64,000 nt of DNA. It comes from DATAYA01 sp963754235. Its GTDB lineage: Bacteria; Pseudomonadota; Alphaproteobacteria; Acetobacterales; Acetobacteraceae. A program made the position numbers and the translations under genes. The stretch is from NCBI GenBank assembly GCA_963754235.1, contig CAVWFK010000026.1:1-64000 (forward strand). Reading direction: 5' to 3'. Under the pieces are notes generated by a model. That model saw only the letters and a list, made by a program, of their open reading frames with translations. It ran no database searches and was not told the DNA's origin. Positions 60,604 to 64,000 of the stretch are shown in pieces; the first letter of the stretch is position 1; each line of letters begins with the position of its first letter.

Positions 60604-62449
60604 ATAGGGGTCGGGAAGGGCGATCGCCCTCCCCGCCCTCCGAACCGTGCGTGCGATTTTCCCGCACACGGCTCTCCAGTTGCTGGTTTCCTCATCGTGA
60701 GTGCCTCGCGTTGCCGAAGGCCGCTTGTAGGGTGAACAGCCCTTGAGCCGCGAAGAAGGCATTGGTCCAGCGCCGGTGGTCGGCTTCGCTGCGCCCCATC
60801 GAGGGACGCTTCTCCTGCTTGCGCAGGATGGCGCGCAGCCGCCGTCGGATAAAGCCGTCGAGCTTGCGGAACAGGCGCGGCCTGGCATGCATGAAGTAGC
60901 CAAACCACCCGCGCAGCAGCGGATTGAGGTCAGCGATGATCCGCCCCAGGCTGTCACCTCGGCTGCGGATCGTCCTGGCTCTCACCCTGTCCCGGAAGGC
61001 CTTCAGACTCTTGGTGCGCACGTACCGCCGACCGGCCTCGAACCGGTAGCCAAGGAACTCAAATCCCTGGCCCGGTTGTCGGCTGTCGGTGATCCGTGTC
61101 TTGTCCGGGTGCAGCGTCAGGCCGTTGGCAGTCACCCACGCCGTCACCTGGCGCAGGGCTGCCGTCGCCTCCGCTTCCGACGCGCAGAGGATCACAAAGT
61201 CGTCGGCGTAGCGCACCATCCGATCGCCGCTCCGCTCCATCAGTCGGTCGAGCGCGTGCAGGTACAGGTTGGCCAGCAGCGGCGACAGCACCGCCCCTTG
61301 GGGCGTTCCCGTCGTCGGCTGCCAGTGCGCCATCTCCGTCATGATCTCCTGGCGCAGGAAGCCCTCGATCAACGCCAGCACACGGCCATCGCTGATCGAG
61401 CCTGCCACCATCGCCAGCAGCCGGTCGTGCGGGATGGTATCGAAGTAGCTCTTCAGGTCGGCATCCACCACGAAGGTGCGGCCTTCCTTCAGCAGCCGGT
61501 CGACTTCCCGCAGAGCGTCCTTGCAGCCGCGTCCCGGACGGAAGCCGTAGCTTCCGGGCCGGAATTGCACTTCAAAGATCGGCTCGATGACCAGCTTCAG
61601 GGCGGTTTGGACAATCCGGTCCTTGACCGTCGGAATCCCCAGCGGGCGAGTCTTGCCGTCCGCCTTGGGTATCTTCACCCGTTTGACCGGGCTCGGCCGG
61701 TAGCTGCCGTCTTCCAGGCTCTCCCGGAGTTCCCGCAGATACCGCCCCGACTGCCCAGCGAACCGTTCGACACTTTGCCCATCCACACCGGCCGCCCCCT
61801 TGTTGCGGGCAACACGCTGCCACGCCAGTTCAAGGGTTGCCGGTCGGGTGACCTTGTCGATCAGACTGAACCACTTGCCTCCTTTGACGCCGTTACCAAG
61901 CGCCGACACCATGCGATCCGTCCAGATCGAAGCTTCCGTCCACCACAGTTCGCGGGGTTTCCCGACGATGGCATCTGTCCCTTGCTTAGCCTTGGCGGCA
62001 CTGCCGGGACTTTCCTGCTCCATGCTCGACCTCTCGCATCCAGCTCCCTGCCTCCCTTCCCTTGGGTCGGTTTTGCTGCCCGTCCCTCTCGTGGCTCGCG
62101 CCACCGCGGTACTATGAAGGCTCTAACTCCTGGCGGTCTCACCCGAACCGCCAGGTCTCTCCGTTTCAGCCGCCTTGCCGTCCCGGCATTCCGCCCTCAA
62201 CCACGTGATCCGCCCGCCGGTCGCTTTGTCAGTCGCCTCAGCGCCGGCGGTTGTTCCAGGCTTCGCCATTCATGAGCAGGCTCGCCACCAGACCCCGCCG
62301 AAACAGGTTCGTCATCCTACGGACTGCCGGTTCACCTCCGGTTGCTCCCCACCCCGCCTCTCGGCGACGCAGTTACCTTCGATTACTGGGCTGCGACCAA
62401 CCCAGGCACGGACTTGCACCGTGCAGACAAAGCGTCCTCGCGGACGCAC
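60604..62449 (-). mobile_element. Group II intron, likely class C, about 1.85 kb
   Basis: The intron reads on the minus strand. Its 5' end GTGCGTCCGCGAGG starts at 62449. Domain V (GAGCCGTGTGCGGGAAAA, then TCGCACGCACGGTTC) lies at 60674-60642. A domain VI hairpin with a bulged A (CCCGACCC) follows, and the 3' end ...CCCTAT is at 60604. The reverse transcriptase gene lies in domain IV. The 5' exon ends with a 9-bp stem-loop (62452-62473), the target preferred by class C introns. The 5' part 62024-62449 is structured RNA and has no gene. Confidence 0.88.
60692..62023 (-). CDS. ltrA: Group II intron reverse transcriptase/maturase
   Basis: This is a protein of 443 residues from the ATG at 62023 (MEQESPGSAAKAKQG; GAGAGG upstream). 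Reverse transcriptase blocks are clear: NKGAAGVDGQSV, KADGKTRPLGIPTVKDRIVQ, GSYGFRPGRGCKDAL, GTPQGAVLSPLLANLYLH and the catalytic RYADDFVILC. The maturase domain X (LNPLLRGWFGYFMHARPRLFRKLD) follows. No HNH endonuclease domain is present, consistent with class C introns. It helps the intron RNA to splice and retrotranspose. Confidence 0.93.
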   Translation of the reverse strand: MEQESPGSAAKAKQGTDAIVGKPRELWWTEASIWTDRMVSALGNGVKGGKWFSLIDKVTRPATLELAWQRVARNKGAAGVDGQSVERFAGQSGRYLRELRESLEDGSYRPSPVKRVKIPKADGKTRPLGIPTVKDRIVQTALKLVIEPIFEVQFRPGSYGFRPGRGCKDALREVDRLLKEGRTFVVDADLKSYFDTIPHDRLLAMVAGSISDGRVLALIEGFLRQEIMTEMAHWQPTTGTPQGAVLSPLLANLYLHALDRLMERSGDRMVRYADDFVILCASEAEATAALRQVTAWVTANGLTLHPDKTRITDSRQPGQGFEFLGYRFEAGRRYVRTKSLKAFRDRVRARTIRSRGDSLGRIIADLNPLLRGWFGYFMHARPRLFRKLDGFIRRRLRAILRKQEKRPSMGRSEADHRRWTNAFFAAQGLFTLQAAFGNARHSR

Positions 62450-62450
62450 T

Positions 62451-62540
62451 CATGGTCGGCAGAGGCCGACCATCCACGTCTTTCTGCTGTGCCCACATCC
62501 GCGAAATCGTGGATGGCCGGCCTGCGCCGACCATGGCGAC
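62451..62540. repeat. REP-like palindrome flanking the intron
   Basis: CATGGTCGGCAGAGGCCGACCATCCACG-type sequence at the left (in two abutting arms) and CGTGGATGGCCGGCC/TGCGCCGACCATGG at the right form a long imperfect inverted repeat. Within the left half, ATGGTCGGC and GCCGACCAT make a perfect 9-bp hairpin (62452-62473). The intron is inserted directly beside that hairpin. Confidence 0.78.
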
Positions 62541-62618
62541 GGGCCGGGAAGGGGCAGAACCCGCGTGCAATGCAATGGCGCTTGCTTGCGCGCGCCGGCA
62601 GAGATCACATCGCCGCGA

Positions 62619-62647
62619 TTGACATTATCCCCTCGCTACATTATCGT
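62619..62647 (+). promoter_or_regulatory. Sigma-70-type promoter candidate
   Basis: A consensus -35 TTGACA (62619-62624) is followed after 17 nt by TATCGT (62642-62647, four of six matches). It stands out in this GC-rich sequence and faces the redox-enzyme gene that starts about 125 nt downstream. Confidence 0.5.
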
Positions 62648-62789
62648 TACAGGCGCGGCATTTGACGGCAATATGGCTGCGCCGCACCGGCTTGGCCGCG
62701 GCTATGCGAGGAACGACAAAATACCCATTCAACAGGATTGGGGGCATTCCCCCAGAGGAACAGGAGAGAGGCCGTGAACGCGCATCAGA

Positions 62790-63587
62790 TTGGTTCAGGC
62801 TCAGGCGTCTGCCGCCATCATCGAGGAGCTGAGCCGACGGATCGGCGAGCGCTTTCTGGACCACCCGTTCCGGAATGGCGTCAATAAGGACAATTTCGAA
62901 ACGGTCATCGCCGATTATCTCGCGATGTCAATAGCCTTCCCGTTCATCCAGGCAGGCGCCATCCACGAGACCTTTAAGGCTGCGCTGCGCGCCGGAGGCG
63001 ATACGGACAAGAACGCCGAGATCGCCGGGGCCATCGGCGCCTTTTTGGTGTGGGACGAAATGGGCGGCCATAAGCTTACGCTGGAGAATGGCAACGAAGG
63101 TCTCCTCCAGCTTCCCGCGACCCGCAGGAACTATCACTCGCACTGGTTGCGCGGGGATATTCGCACCATCCTTGGCAAGGACGTCCAGCCACATCGAAGT
63201 GCAGCGACCACACGCTATCTGGACGAGCTACTGGACGGACTGTCGGATCCGCGCAGGAATCGCAACATCGCCTACATGATCGGGTTCGAATGCCATGCAC
63301 AGGAGATGATCACCGCCTTGTGGGACGCGGTGTGCTCGTCCTTTGATTTGCCACAGGATGAGCGGCTCGTCTATTTCTGGGGCCATGTCGGCGGCGACGC
63401 GCCCGCCGAGGCCGTTCATGTCGAGATGACCCGGAAGATGGTGGCTGAACTCGTTCCCCCCGACCGCCGGGATGAGTTTATCGAGCTGTGTCTCGAAGGC
63501 TATGCGCTAAATTTCCACTGGTGCGAGGCGATCACCGCGCGCTCAATTACCGGAGAGCAGAATGCTGCCGCCCGCGAGGCTGCCTAA
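62790..63587 (+). CDS. Heme-oxygenase-like (probable diiron) redox enzyme
   Basis: This is an alpha-helical protein of about 265 residues with the look of the 'iron-containing redox enzyme'/CADD-like group of the heme-oxygenase fold. Candidate ligands lie in NFETVIADYL, MIGFECHAQEMITALWDAV, HVGGDAPAEAVHVE and CLEGYALNFHWCEA. These enzymes do oxidative chemistry in natural-product and cofactor pathways. The start is uncertain: the frame opens with TTG at 62790, while a strong AGGAGAGAGG serves a GTG at 62774 in another frame. One extra G near 62791 would reconcile them (N-terminus VNAHQI then VQAQASAAI). Confidence 0.6.
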   Translation: MVQAQASAAIIEELSRRIGERFLDHPFRNGVNKDNFETVIADYLAMSIAFPFIQAGAIHETFKAALRAGGDTDKNAEIAGAIGAFLVWDEMGGHKLTLENGNEGLLQLPATRRNYHSHWLRGDIRTILGKDVQPHRSAATTRYLDELLDGLSDPRRNRNIAYMIGFECHAQEMITALWDAVCSSFDLPQDERLVYFWGHVGGDAPAEAVHVEMTRKMVAELVPPDRRDEFIELCLEGYALNFHWCEAITARSITGEQNAAAREAA

Positions 63588-63715
63588 CGGAAGGGCATCC
63601 GCCGCTGACGCGCAGGTGCCGCAGTGCCAGGAGCGGGGCTATGTCGTCCGCGTCCGCGTGTGTTTGTTCGTGACACGATAACGCTGGCGGGTAAGCCGCG
63701 AGAGGACGCTATGGG

Positions 63716-64000
63716 ATGATCCATCGAAGCGCCCGGCAGAGGCTCAGTCGGCTCTACTGGGCGTTCCGAACTCAGGTCTGTCGCAGAACGTGGAGCTTCT
63801 TCGTCTGGGAGAGCCGGTCCCAACTGCCGCGGCTCACGCAAGAGCGGATCATATTGGCGGGTAAGGGCGATGAGGCCATTGGCGAACGCATGGCGGTTTT
63901 GCGCGGAGCTTCCGTCGATCAGTATCGCGCTTGGCTAAGGGCTGGACATTGGGTCCTTTATGCCGTTGGCTCAGACAATGATATCCAATCCTGGATGTGG
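63716..64000 (+). CDS. Unidentified protein, 3' end off window (possibly GNAT-like)
   Basis: The frame is open from the ATG at 63716 (AGAGGA upstream) to the last base, 95 codons. It begins MIHRSARQRLSRLYWAFRTQ and includes GHWVLYAVGSDNDIQSWMW, where GNAT acetyltransferases often have a 'W/CFLAExDGxxVGYxW'-like strand pair. The resemblance is weak. It follows the redox-enzyme gene by 128 nt in the same direction and may form an operon with it. Confidence 0.45.
   Translation, partial: MIHRSARQRLSRLYWAFRTQVCRRTWSFFVWESRSQLPRLTQERIILAGKGDEAIGERMAVLRGASVDQYRAWLRAGHWVLYAVGSDNDIQSWMW

Overview
The window is high-GC, tightly packed DNA from an alphaproteobacterium. It is probably from the Rhodospirillales/Acetobacterales side (acetic-acid-bacterium relatives). 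Pointers are a DUF1489 gene, a candidate alphaproteobacterial serC leader, the pal-cpoB-tilS-ftsH order, release factor 2 with its programmed frameshift, and RTX-like repeat proteins. The assignment is inference from gene content; there is no rRNA gene and I found no tRNA gene.

Layout. (1) 1-12286: a nearly complete uptake and catabolic block for the compatible solute ectoine. On the minus strand it reads enuR, eutB, eutC, doeA, doeB, ehuB, ehuC, ehuD, ehuA, doeC, doeD, with asnC divergent. Most junctions overlap or lie within about 20 nt. Two similar operator-like sites flank enuR. doeD runs off the left edge and eutA is not present. (2) 12384-15027: two tandem, paralogous, glycine-rich beta-roll (RTX-like) proteins and a strong terminator. 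(3) 15121-19701: a LysR regulator, an acetyltransferase-MFS pair, and a small-module island: RHH/PIN, a higB scar with orphan higA, and DUF4160/DUF2442. (4) 19816-25918: prfB, a PBP1A-type enzyme, an amidase, and a divergent Lrp regulator/EamA exporter pair. (5) 26078-43981: housekeeping genes pal, cpoB, tilS, ftsH, folP, glmM, thiD, a glycosyltransferase, serC-serA, a GST, a DinG/XPD-type helicase and an isolated Rieske gene. A DUF559 nuclease remnant lies between two inverted palindromic repeats. (6) 43982-50221: REP-like palindromes, a sugar-type ABC importer whose binding-protein gene carries a 1-nt frameshift, an amidase and an alpha/beta hydrolase. (7) 50341-53078: BrnA with an eroded brnT, a phosphatase-like protein, a TAXI binding-protein gene broken by a TAG codon, and DUF1489. 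(8) 53162-59708: six genes for a hydrogenase-4/complex-I-like membrane complex whose large subunit lacks the Ni-Fe cysteines. (9) 59948-64000: a more AT-rich accessory end with an orphan gene, a group II intron inserted beside a palindromic repeat, a good promoter, a heme-oxygenase-like (probable diiron) enzyme gene and a truncated last gene.

How the parts work together. The Ehu transporter should import ectoine. DoeA and DoeB should open and deacetylate it, and DoeD and DoeC should turn diaminobutyrate into aspartate under EnuR and AsnC control. The most unusual system is the six-gene Ehr-like complex. It keeps the proximal Fe-S cysteines but has lost the Ni-Fe ligands and, by my reading, several channel lysines. 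Several genes show recent decay (frameshift, nonsense codon, truncated toxins), so either the genome is eroding accessory functions or the assembly has some single-base errors.
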